From: Myxococcales bacterium
GTDB lineage: Bacteria; Myxococcota; Polyangia; HGW-17; SLPX01
NCBI GenBank assembly: GCA_007131745.1
Contig: SLPX01000379.1
Span: 1 to 12,669, forward strand
Direction: 5' to 3'
Length of the DNA stretch: 12,669 bases
The position numbers and the translations under genes were made by a program. Positions 1 through 5,435 of the stretch are shown here, piece after piece; position 1 is the stretch's first letter; every line of letters starts with the position of its first letter. The notes below the pieces were generated by a model. That model was not told the DNA's origin. It saw only the letters and a program-made list of their open reading frames with translations, and did no database searches.

Positions 1-33
1 GAAGACCCATGGTTCGGCATCGCTGTGACAGAC

Positions 34-100
34 GGTTTGTCCACTGCCGACAAAACAGGCTCGCTCGATCAATGGCTGTCAACAAGTCGAGGTGTACTCC
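34..100. repeat. dispersed repeat, copy 1
   Basis: This stretch shares its left end (GGTTTGTCCACTGCCG, then AAAACAGGCTCG and TCGAT) with the copies at 1901-1953 and 2322-2408. It shares its right end (CGAGGTSTACTCC, where S is G or C) with the copy at 2322-2408. The middle differs between copies. It lies just upstream of the promoter of the VWA lipoprotein gene. The first 33 bases of the window show nothing recognisable. One frame is open from base 1 to the TGA at 118-120, so the tail of an upstream gene cannot be excluded, but the same repeat is intergenic in its other copies. Confidence 0.75.
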
Positions 101-116
101 AGTCAACATTTTTGCA

Positions 117-145
117 TTGAAAAATAGTTTTATTTTTATTAGAAT
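117..145 (+). promoter_or_regulatory. sigma-70-type promoter of the VWA lipoprotein gene
   Basis: TTGAAA at 117-122 and TAGAAT at 140-145 are separated by 17 bases, and each matches five of six consensus positions. The spacer and flanks are very AT-rich, unlike the surrounding DNA. Transcription would start near 152, giving a leader of about 36 bases before the ATG at 188. This is read from sequence only. Confidence 0.6.
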
Positions 146-187
146 TGATTTGTTAAGTTATGTTATTTGGAAATAAAGGAGGCCGTC

Positions 188-1885
188 ATGAAGAAAAGGG
201 GTGGCTATTTGCTGAAGCTTTATCGGTTTTCAGCGCACGGATTCTTGTATGCAGTGCTCTTGACATTCGGCATGTCCGGATGCATCAGCCTGGATTTCGA
301 CCTGAACCCAAGGGCGGATGCAGGCTCATCAGTGGGCAACGAAAACAACAACCAAAATTCCGGGAACATTCAAACCGACGGGTCCATCAAGGACGAAATC
401 GACAGCAGCGGAGGGAACTTCGGAAATATTGGAACCGGCGGCGCCCAGGACATCGGTTTGTTCAGGCAGATACTCGAGGAGGGCGGAATACCGGGCGAAA
501 ACACTCTTTGTGCGAATGGTTTCTTTTCAGAGCACTACACAGAACTCCCTCCCCCGGAGTGCGGCCATTCCATCTGCCTTCACGGAATGCTGGCCATAGA
601 CCGGGATTGGATATTTGACCAGTACCAAGCGGCAATACAGTTGGGAATGAATTCACCTCTGGATCCGGCCACGTTCCAAAGGCGGGATATCGACATAGCG
701 GTGGTTATAGACGTATCCGGTTCCATGGACCAGGAGATGCGGCTCGATTTTGTAAAAGAAGGGCTGCGAATGCTCATCGACGAGTTGAGGCCTGATGATC
801 GGATTGCCCTGATAAAATATTCAGGCCAGGCGCACTTGGTTTTCGGGTTCGAGGACAACCTGACACCCGCGCAAATGCACAATGAAGTCAACGCTCTCCA
901 GGCCGGGGGCGGCACCAACTTCTACGCCGGCTTGGAGTTGGGATTTCAAACAGTGGAAGAGGTAATGGACCTGGCAAGAGAACCCCGGGTAATCATGATG
1001 TCCGACGGCATACCCACTTTCGGGATATGGCAAACCGACCAGATCATCGCCATGGCGGAAACATACATTGAAAAAGGAATCGGCTTGACCACAATAGGAG
1101 TGGGAACCGACCTCAACATCGACCTCATGCGCGGCCTTGCAGAACTGGGCACGGGCAATTTCTACTTTCTGGAAAACGCTGCAGCAATTGAAGACGTGTT
1201 CCTGGAAGAGCTGGACTATTTCGTATCACCCATAGCATTCAACCTGAAAGCAAGCGTAACCGTAAACTCGATATATTATTTGAGAGAAGTAGTGGGCACG
1301 AACCTTTGGAAAACAAAGGGAAACGGAGGCATGATCGAGATCCCCAGCTTATTTCTGGTGAGCCGGACGAGCCACGACGAGCCACCTGCCGAAAGCGGCG
1401 AGGGCCGCCGGGGAGGCGGAAGCGCTATTTTCCTGGCGATGGAACCAGTGGAAGACTACAACCAGGAAAATGAAGATGTTCACTTTGTCGCCGATATTAA
1501 TCTGAGTTATGAAGACGGGTTTCAAGACGGTGCGCTTGTACAACTTGAAGAAACCATAACCAACCCGGCCCAACCGGGGCAACACCCACTTGGCCAGGAT
1601 CCGCCGGAACCCTGGGTCAGCCATGCAGCGCTGAAAAAAAACCTGGCCATTTACAATATTTACCTGGGGCTCAGGGAAGCGTGCCGTCGCGCGGCCACCA
1701 GTCACAACTACGCCCTTTGGATCCTGAACCGATTGCTGGAAAAAACAGAGGAATGGAACGCGGAGGTCGAAGACGAAGACATTGCGGCCGACATATTGTT
1801 GATTGAAAAGTTTCGCGCCAATCTGATCGACCGTGGAGCGACCCCGGTCGAACCTCCCGGCCCCGCCGTAGTGTTCAATCCATAA
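188..1885 (+). CDS. VWA-domain lipoprotein (YfbK-like)
   Basis: This is a 565-residue predicted lipoprotein. I chose the ATG at 188 because AAAGGAGG lies 6 bases upstream; a TTG at 167 is in frame but would put that site inside the gene. A hydrophobic signal segment ends in a lipobox with Cys32 (MSGC). An Asn/Gly/Ser-rich tether of about 50 residues follows, as expected for a surface or periplasmic lipoprotein. The VWA domain spans roughly 170-360 and has a complete metal-ion-dependent adhesion site: DVSGS from Asp175, Thr243 in GGGT, and Asp273 in SDG. The C-terminal 200 residues resemble the tail of YfbK/Ca-activated-channel-like VWA proteins and end in a charged helical stretch. Such domains bind protein ligands through a divalent metal; the partner here is unknown. 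The gene stands alone, has its own promoter, and is flanked by repeat copies on both sides. Confidence 0.9.
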   Translation: MKKRGGYLLKLYRFSAHGFLYAVLLTFGMSGCISLDFDLNPRADAGSSVGNENNNQNSGNIQTDGSIKDEIDSSGGNFGNIGTGGAQDIGLFRQILEEGGIPGENTLCANGFFSEHYTELPPPECGHSICLHGMLAIDRDWIFDQYQAAIQLGMNSPLDPATFQRRDIDIAVVIDVSGSMDQEMRLDFVKEGLRMLIDELRPDDRIALIKYSGQAHLVFGFEDNLTPAQMHNEVNALQAGGGTNFYAGLELGFQTVEEVMDLAREPRVIMMSDGIPTFGIWQTDQIIAMAETYIEKGIGLTTIGVGTDLNIDLMRGLAELGTGNFYFLENAAAIEDVFLEELDYFVSPIAFNLKASVTVNSIYYLREVVGTNLWKTKGNGGMIEIPSLFLVSRTSHDEPPAESGEGRRGGGSAIFLAMEPVEDYNQENEDVHFVADINLSYEDGFQDGALVQLEETITNPAQPGQHPLGQDPPEPWVSHAALKKNLAIYNIYLGLREACRRAATSHNYALWILNRLLEKTEEWNAEVEDEDIAADILLIEKFRANLIDRGATPVEPPGPAVVFNP

Positions 1886-1900
1886 AGTTCAACCAGAGTC

Positions 1901-1953
1901 AACAAGGCGCTCGGCGGTTTGTCCACTGCCGTAAAAAACAGGCTCTCTCGATT
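1901..1953. repeat. dispersed repeat, copy 2 (left half)
   Basis: These 53 bases match 2322-2374 with only two mismatches, both in the CTCTCTCG/CTCGTTCG stretch. The copy begins with AACAAGGCGCTCGGCGG, 15 bases after the stop codon of the VWA lipoprotein gene. After 1953 the similarity to the copy at 2322 ends abruptly. A right-half fragment of the same repeat reappears at 2154-2194, as if about 200 bases had entered the repeat. Confidence 0.85.
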
Positions 1954-2153
1954 CCGGATCGTGGGGTGGTCGCCGAGGCCATGTTTTCGCAGGCTCCGGA
2001 AACGCCGGACGTCGCCGTTTGAAGCTTACCCTTCGGGTAGGCATCATCGGCGACTCGGCCGAATCCCTTCAGCCCTTCGGGCAGCGGGCTTCTGACGCAC
2101 GGCTTGTTCCGGAGACCTGCTTCAACTTTTGGTCTCGGCACACCACATATCCC

Positions 2154-2194
2154 AGGCTCGCTCGTTCGATCATTTGCAGCCAATAGAACGAGCC
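2154..2194. repeat. dispersed repeat fragment with hairpin (right half)
   Basis: AGGCTCG is followed by CTCGTTCG and an 18-base stretch at 2169-2186 that is identical to 2376-2393. CTCGTTC at 2161-2167 pairs perfectly with GAACGAG at 2186-2192 around an 18-base loop. The corresponding arms in the copy at 2322 differ in sequence but still pair as RNA through G-U pairs. Confidence 0.7.
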
Positions 2195-2228
2195 GCAAAA
2201 AAGGCAGATGGACAATAAGCCGACATCT

Positions 2229-2283
2229 GAGTTGCGCTTCCGGGTGCAGGGGGTGGTGGAACGGGGGAAGGATGAAGCAACTC
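2229..2283. repeat. long imperfect inverted repeat
   Basis: GAGTTGC at 2229-2235 is perfectly complementary to GCAACTC at 2277-2283, and TTC/GAA extends the stem after a 2-base bulge. The interior is G-rich. A 30-codon open frame (ATG 2208, TGA 2298-2300) covers it and begins MDNKPTSELRF. It lacks a well-spaced ribosome binding site, so I do not call it a gene. The function is not known. Confidence 0.45.
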
Positions 2284-2321
2284 GGACGAGCCGCAGATGA
2301 AACTCCCGTCAGGGAGGTTCT

Positions 2322-2408
2322 AACAAGGCGCTCGGCGGTTTGTCCACTGCCGTAAAAAACAGGCTCGTTCGATTAATCATTTGCAGCCAATAGGGCGAGG
2401 TCTACTCC
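2322..2408. repeat. dispersed repeat, copy 3 (longest)
   Basis: This copy has both the left end shared with 34-69 and 1901-1953 and the right end shared with 88-100 (CGAGGTSTACTCC). The middle, at 2376-2393, is shared with 2169-2186. CTCGTTC at 2364-2370 can pair with GGGCGAG at 2393-2399 using G-U pairs, so an RNA hairpin is kept although the bases differ from the fragment at 2154. It lies about 140 bases upstream of the next gene. Confidence 0.8.
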
Positions 2409-2418
2409 TTAAGAAGAG

Positions 2419-2452
2419 TTCCATTGTAACAACGTAAAACATGGAATATGAA
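2419..2452 (+). promoter_or_regulatory. possible weak promoter with inverted repeat
   Basis: TTGTAA at 2424-2429 and TATGAA at 2447-2452 are 17 bases apart and each match four of six sigma-70 consensus positions. They overlap an inverted repeat: TTCCAT(T)GT at 2419-2427 against ACATGGAA at 2439-2446. This is the only promoter-like sequence I see ahead of the gene at 2545. The match is weak. Confidence 0.3.
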
Positions 2453-2544
2453 TGAAGCGATGAACAAGGAGTGACGCAAGAGGTGGATGGAGGTTGGGAA
2501 TCGGCTCCGGCCGGCATACAAAGACTAGAAAGAAGATAGAACGA

Positions 2545-3339
2545 ATGAGTCCAAGCTGGAAAGTAAGTTTCGCAACTAGATCAGGCCGTCGCTTGAAATT
2601 TGAAATGGACGGAAAACCCGCAAACCCAAAAGCTGCGGTGATGCTGCTCAAGGCAAGGGAACCAGCGGAACACGATCTTGAATCATGGCGGGAAGAACTC
2701 CGGAAACAAAACTGCCATTGTGTCTTGCTCGACCTGGCAACACCACAAGAATCTTCGCATGATTCAGACGAACCCGTTCCGGGCGTTCGAAGAATTTCTG
2801 CAGCGGGAGAAGGCATGACGAACATGGGAACCGATCGCCCGCAGGAAGGGGAACCGGACGAGGCTGCAACCCCTGAAGAGGAAATCGAAAGAAACGCTTA
2901 TTCCGACATCAAGGATTTTCTGGGCAGGGCCGCAAGCGGTATGGGCCGGGAACATGTCGTTCTTCTGGCAGGTGGATTTGCAGCCAGGTTAGCGGTGGCG
3001 TACATGTTGCGACAGAAAGAGGAATCATCGAAAAAACCGGCAAGCCCTCCAGGTCCGCTGGAGAGCGGGATTGAAGGAACCGGGAACGAACCTGCAGATG
3101 GATCCTTGAGCAATGTCCGGGATGGGATGGTTTCCGTGTTCAGATCCGCTTCGGAAAAAAGAATAAGCGCGATCGCAGTGTGCGGCCTTTCAAGCGAAGA
3201 GCTGTCGTCTGCCAAGGAGGAACTCGACACGCTGCTGTTGGCCGGGCCTCCCGAGGCCGAAGATGTTCTTGAATGGATCCGCACGGATTTCGCCGAATGG
3301 CTGGAAACCATCATAGTGCCCGCTGCAGGTGAAAATTAG
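2545..3339 (+). CDS. hypothetical protein, 264 residues
   Basis: I do not recognise this protein. No signal peptide is visible. Residues 1-70 (MSPSWKVSFATRSGRRLKF onward) are basic and mixed. An acidic, probably disordered stretch lies near 90-115. A hydrophobic segment around 137-154 is too short and Arg-interrupted to be a sure membrane helix. A C-terminal part of about 70 residues is rich in Glu and Leu and probably helical. The start is uncertain: ATG at 2545 has only a weak purine-rich site upstream, and a TTG at 2494 would add 17 residues but sits directly against GGAGG with no spacing. The stop is 13 bases before the next gene, a lipoprotein, so the two are probably co-transcribed. Codon use looks coding throughout. 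Confidence 0.7.
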   Translation: MSPSWKVSFATRSGRRLKFEMDGKPANPKAAVMLLKAREPAEHDLESWREELRKQNCHCVLLDLATPQESSHDSDEPVPGVRRISAAGEGMTNMGTDRPQEGEPDEAATPEEEIERNAYSDIKDFLGRAASGMGREHVVLLAGGFAARLAVAYMLRQKEESSKKPASPPGPLESGIEGTGNEPADGSLSNVRDGMVSVFRSASEKRISAIAVCGLSSEELSSAKEELDTLLLAGPPEAEDVLEWIRTDFAEWLETIIVPAAGEN

Positions 3340-3352
3340 AAAAGGCGGATTC

Positions 3353-3982
3353 ATGACGGCTCGGAAAAAATCTTTTGTTTGCATGTTTTTTTTCCTGTTC
3401 GGGTTGATCGGGTGCAACCGATCCGCGGTTCCTCGTGAAGATACGGCAAAGACAACCCAACATTCGGAACAAAAACCCGACCTGGATTTATTTCGTATAT
3501 GCGTTTGCGAGGGAGAATTCGGCGGATTCCCCGGCTATAGCTTGAAAGATCTGGAAGCTTCTTATAAACACTGCGCCGAATGTTTGGTGGCGATTTCCGG
3601 CAATGACATCGAGCAGTATATCGTGGGACGAAAACCGGACGGAAAAGTGGAAATCGTTCTTAATGCAAAGTTCTCGAACGTTCTGCGCAAAAGATCGCCC
3701 CGAAACAGGGTGGCGAATCTTGTGAGACAAAATCCATTTTCTGTTTCGCTTCACAACAGCACCCTGTACATCGGGATCTGCTATCCCCGGATAGGAGCGG
3801 CCGCGTTGAATTTTCCGGTAATGCACATCGAGGAAGAAAAAGAAAAGATCAGGCTTCTCATCGGCGATCGGCAGGGAAGATGGAGCTCTTTGGGCAACGG
3901 CCCCAGCGAAGATGTGGATATCGACCCTCCGGAATTGAGGCGGTTTTTCTCGGACTTTAATCTAAAATCTCTTCGTTTCTGA
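3353..3982 (+). CDS. predicted lipoprotein, 209 residues, unknown function
   Basis: The N-terminus MTARKKSFVCMFFFLFGLIGC is a typical lipoprotein signal peptide: a basic start, a Phe-rich hydrophobic core and the lipobox LIGC with Cys21. The ATG at 3353 follows AAAGGCGG with a 4-base gap. A GTG at 3329 is also in frame but would overlap the previous gene and spoil the signal peptide. The mature part holds a CVC pair and a CAEC motif before residue 90, then a mixed alpha/beta-looking region without a motif I can name. Because the Cys pairs lie in a presumably periplasmic protein, disulfides are possible. It follows the hypothetical gene at 2545 by 13 bases and ends 194 bases before the rSAM/lipoprotein locus. 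It is not similar to the small lipoproteins there. Confidence 0.82.
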   Translation: MTARKKSFVCMFFFLFGLIGCNRSAVPREDTAKTTQHSEQKPDLDLFRICVCEGEFGGFPGYSLKDLEASYKHCAECLVAISGNDIEQYIVGRKPDGKVEIVLNAKFSNVLRKRSPRNRVANLVRQNPFSVSLHNSTLYIGICYPRIGAAALNFPVMHIEEEKEKIRLLIGDRQGRWSSLGNGPSEDVDIDPPELRRFFSDFNLKSLRF

Positions 3983-3984
3983 TG

Positions 3985-4003
3985 CAGTTTCCCGAAAAAA
4001 CTG
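3985..4003. terminator. hairpin after the 209-residue lipoprotein gene
   Basis: CAGTTT at 3985-3990 pairs with AAACTG at 3998-4003 around a 7-base loop, 3 bases after the stop codon. No T-run follows on the plus strand, so it would be at best a weak terminator or a 3'-end stabiliser. Confidence 0.3.
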
Positions 4004-4016
4004 AATTAACGACCTG

Positions 4017-4030
4017 AATGTCACACCTGC
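4017..4030 (+). promoter_or_regulatory. possible activator site upstream of the first sigma-54 promoter
   Basis: The sequence from 4019 fits the pattern TGTCAYAYCKRCAT that also describes the inverted repeat at 4673-4689. Here it is less symmetric. It lies about 80 bases upstream of the GG of the sigma-54 element, a normal distance for an enhancer-binding protein. The assignment rests only on this similarity and position. Confidence 0.3.
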
Positions 4031-4096
4031 ATGGTTTCCTGGTTTTTAGCATACCAGCCCTTGGCTTTAACACATTGATATGATTATCCATTTTTC

Positions 4097-4114
4097 TTGG
4101 CATTGCTTTTGCAA
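4097..4114 (+). promoter_or_regulatory. sigma-54 promoter of the first rSAM-associated lipoprotein
   Basis: TTGGCATTGCTTTTGCAA has GG at 4099-4100 and GC at 4111-4112 with exactly 10 bases between. It matches the TGGCA-N6-TTGC pattern of RpoN promoters. Transcription would start near 4124, about 53 bases before the ATG at 4177. A near-identical element stands before the second lipoprotein, which makes chance unlikely. Confidence 0.8.
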
Positions 4115-4176
4115 ATTCTTGTTTTCGAGACACAAAGAAAAACAAATTCAGAAGAGGCATCAAGGAGCAGGCAACC

Positions 4177-4596
4177 ATGAAAATCGACAAATTGATCAAA
4201 AGAGTCTGTCTTGCAGTGGTCGGAGCGGGTTCAAGTCTGGTGATAGCAGCTTGCTACGGGGTTCATACGGAGTGGGATATGTATCAACCAGAAAACAATC
4301 GAAAAGTCGTTTCAGGCCGGGTGATTAACGGGGAAATGCAAGGCGTCGACGGAATGGAAGTATGCGCAAATGTACCCGGATACGGCGCGGAGTGTACTTA
4401 CACTTCCAGCGGAGGCTACTACGAAGTAAATGCAGAGCCACATCTGAGAGACCATGCCGACGCCAATGGCTTCTGGGTAGTTGTAAGAGACGTGGACGGA
4501 CCGGCGAACGGTCATTACGAAGATGAAGCGATTCCGGTGGACCCGGGATCAGTTCCCGCTCAGGTAGACATTCAGGTGGAAGAGGTTTTTGACTAG
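4177..4596 (+). CDS. rSAM-associated putative lipoprotein, first copy
   Basis: A 139-residue lipoprotein. AAGGAG lies 9 bases before the ATG. The signal peptide ends in the lipobox IAAC with Cys26, followed by Tyr-Gly. The mature domain begins with VSGRVINGEMQGVDGMEV, the usual opening of a small transthyretin-like/carboxypeptidase-regulatory beta-sandwich. It continues through Cys63, a VPGYG turn, Cys73 in ECTYT, GGYYEV and RDVDGPANGHYEDEAIPVD to an acidic end. This layout, with a matching radical SAM enzyme downstream, is that of the putative lipoprotein of the rSAM/lipoprotein system (TIGR04134, named from memory). In that system the lipoprotein is presumed to be the substrate of the enzyme; the modification is not known to me. 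It has a sigma-54 promoter and a terminator-like hairpin of its own, so it looks monocistronic. Confidence 0.85.
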   Translation: MKIDKLIKRVCLAVVGAGSSLVIAACYGVHTEWDMYQPENNRKVVSGRVINGEMQGVDGMEVCANVPGYGAECTYTSSGGYYEVNAEPHLRDHADANGFWVVVRDVDGPANGHYEDEAIPVDPGSVPAQVDIQVEEVFD

Positions 4597-4600
4597 AGTA

Positions 4601-4630
4601 TTCAAATTCCCACGAGCCTCGTTTTTTGAA
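4601..4630. terminator. terminator-like hairpin between the two lipoprotein genes
   Basis: TTCAAA at 4601-4606 pairs with TTTGAA at 4625-4630, enclosing a second stem ACGA/TCGT (4612-4615 with 4619-4622). A run of six T follows the inner stem. It begins 4 bases after the stop codon of the first lipoprotein. The inner stem is short, so strength is uncertain. Confidence 0.45.
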
Positions 4631-4672
4631 CTTCCGAAGTTGTTTAGCTAAAAACCCCGATTGTCTGATCAA

Positions 4673-4689
4673 AATGTCATATCGACATT
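4673..4689. promoter_or_regulatory. inverted repeat, possible enhancer-binding-protein site
   Basis: AATGTC and GACATT form a perfect 6-base inverted repeat around ATATC. It lies about 83 bases upstream of the GG of the second sigma-54 promoter, where an RpoN activator would bind. A degenerate relative stands at the same relative place before the first promoter. The rest of the 311-base gap 4597-4907 holds a terminator-like hairpin, the promoter and a long leader, and no gene. Confidence 0.4.
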
Positions 4690-4753
4690 GATTGCTGTTT
4701 TTTTGCATCAGAGGGACACAGCTCTAACATATCGATAATTTTGAGCATTTTTC

Positions 4754-4771
4754 TTGGCATTTCTTTTGCAA
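4754..4771 (+). promoter_or_regulatory. sigma-54 promoter of the second lipoprotein and the rSAM gene
   Basis: TTGGCATTTCTTTTGCAA has GG at 4756-4757 and GC at 4768-4769, again with exactly 10 bases between. The flanks (CATTTTTC before and ATTCTT after) are the same as around the element at 4097, so the promoter region was duplicated with the gene. Transcription would start near 4781, leaving an unusually long leader of about 127 bases. In it a small hairpin, TAAAG/CTTTA at 4881-4893, abuts the Shine-Dalgarno sequence AAGGAG at 4893-4898. Confidence 0.8.
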
Positions 4772-4907
4772 ATTCTTTTTTTTAGCGACGAGATGAAAAA
4801 AACTGTAATCCAATGAAGGCGAAAAACGTCAAAGAGCCATGGAAGTATTAACTGGAAATAAACGTAAGAAGATGTTTTAATAAAGAAGCTTTAAGGAGTA
4901 GGCAATC

Positions 4908-5312
4908 ATGAAAATCGACAAATTGATCAAAAAAGTCTGTCTTGCAGTGGTCGGGGCCGGCTCAAGCCTGGTGATTGCAGCCTGCTACGGAGCTTACTAT
5001 GAATTCGACGGGCGACAGCAGATGGTCTACGGCCAGGTGACGAACGGAGAGCAGCAGGGAGTGGACGGATTGCAAGTATGCGCCAATGTTCCGGGCTATG
5101 GTTCCGAATGCACCTACACCAACTACGGTGGACACTTTGAGGTGAATGCCGAGTCTCACCTCAGAAACCATGCTGAGTCCAATGGATTTTGGGTTGTGGT
5201 GAAAGACGTGGACGGACCGGTCAACGGAGAATACCAGGAAGAAGCCGTGCCCGTGGATGCAAAAATGCTTCCGGTGAGAGTTGACATCCAGGTCGAAGAG
5301 GTTTTCGAATAG
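4908..5312 (+). CDS. rSAM-associated putative lipoprotein, second copy
   Basis: A 134-residue paralog of the protein encoded at 4177. Of the first 28 residues only one differs (Lys9 for Arg9), and by hand alignment about 66 of the last 95 are identical. The lipobox Cys26, the following Tyr-Gly, Cys58 and Cys68 around VPGYG, and the DVDGP and EEVF segments are all kept. The main difference is a three- to five-residue deletion just after the lipidated Cys. AAGGAG lies 9 bases before the ATG. It is presumed to be a substrate of the radical SAM enzyme that follows after 123 bases, and to sit in a membrane facing the periplasm. Signal-peptide conservation at DNA level points to a recent duplication or gene conversion. 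Confidence 0.85.
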   Translation: MKIDKLIKKVCLAVVGAGSSLVIAACYGAYYEFDGRQQMVYGQVTNGEQQGVDGLQVCANVPGYGSECTYTNYGGHFEVNAESHLRNHAESNGFWVVVKDVDGPVNGEYQEEAVPVDAKMLPVRVDIQVEEVFE

Positions 5313-5402
5313 CTCGTAGAGCCGCGGCGAATGCGGGAAGCGATTCATCCCCCGGCGCGGCTTCCGAAGACCCGGGTTCCTGGATTGCCGGATCCGGGGT
5401 CT
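5312..5402 (+). promoter_or_regulatory. three stem-loops between lipoprotein and rSAM genes
   Basis: The gap contains GCTC-GTA-GAGC at 5312-5322, starting in the stop codon. It continues with GGAAGC/GCTTCC at 5336-5341 with 5360-5365, and AGACCCGG/CCGGGGTCT at 5368-5375 with 5394-5402, the last with one bulged G. A pyrimidine-rich stretch but no pure T-run follows. They could protect the upstream message from 3' decay or act as a partial terminator, lowering enzyme expression relative to the lipoprotein. No separate promoter for the enzyme gene is visible. Confidence 0.45.
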
Positions 5403-5435
5403 GTTTCATTTCATTTTGTTTCAAGAGGTTTTTTC

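Larger units (their letters stand above)
1886..2544. other. gene-poor, repeat-rich intergenic region
   Basis: About 650 bases without a convincing gene. It holds repeat copies at 1901-1953, 2154-2194 and 2322-2408. Small perfect hairpins with TTC loops occur at 2027-2039 (TACCC/GGGTA) and 2072-2082 (GCCC/GGGC), and a long imperfect hairpin at 2229-2283. An open frame of 30 codons starts at 2208. A minus-strand open frame at 1899-2198 runs across repeat and hairpin sequence and is not credible as a gene. The make-up suggests remnants of repetitive or mobile elements. Confidence 0.7.

Noticed and set aside
1..120. Open frame from the left edge ending in TGA at 118-120, as the tail of an upstream gene
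   Set aside because: It overlaps the dispersed repeat, which is intergenic elsewhere, and a second frame is equally open. There is too little sequence to decide.
167..187. TTG start at 167 for the VWA lipoprotein
   Set aside because: It would place the AAAGGAGG site within the coding sequence; ATG at 188 has ideal spacing and a normal signal peptide.
1899..2198. 99-codon open frame on the minus strand
   Set aside because: It runs through two repeat copies and several hairpins, has no recognisable domain or good ribosome site, and is best explained by low stop-codon density in repeat DNA.
1901..2400. Integron attC sites, because TAACAAGGCGCTC follows genes and flanks a cassette-like gene
   Set aside because: No core site of the form GTTRRRY pairs with an RYYYAAC at the other end, and no integrase is visible. 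The resemblance is limited to one short string.
4813..4851. 12-codon upstream open frame in the leader of the second lipoprotein
   Set aside because: It has no ribosome binding site, no regulatory codon pattern, and no counterpart in the leader of the first lipoprotein.
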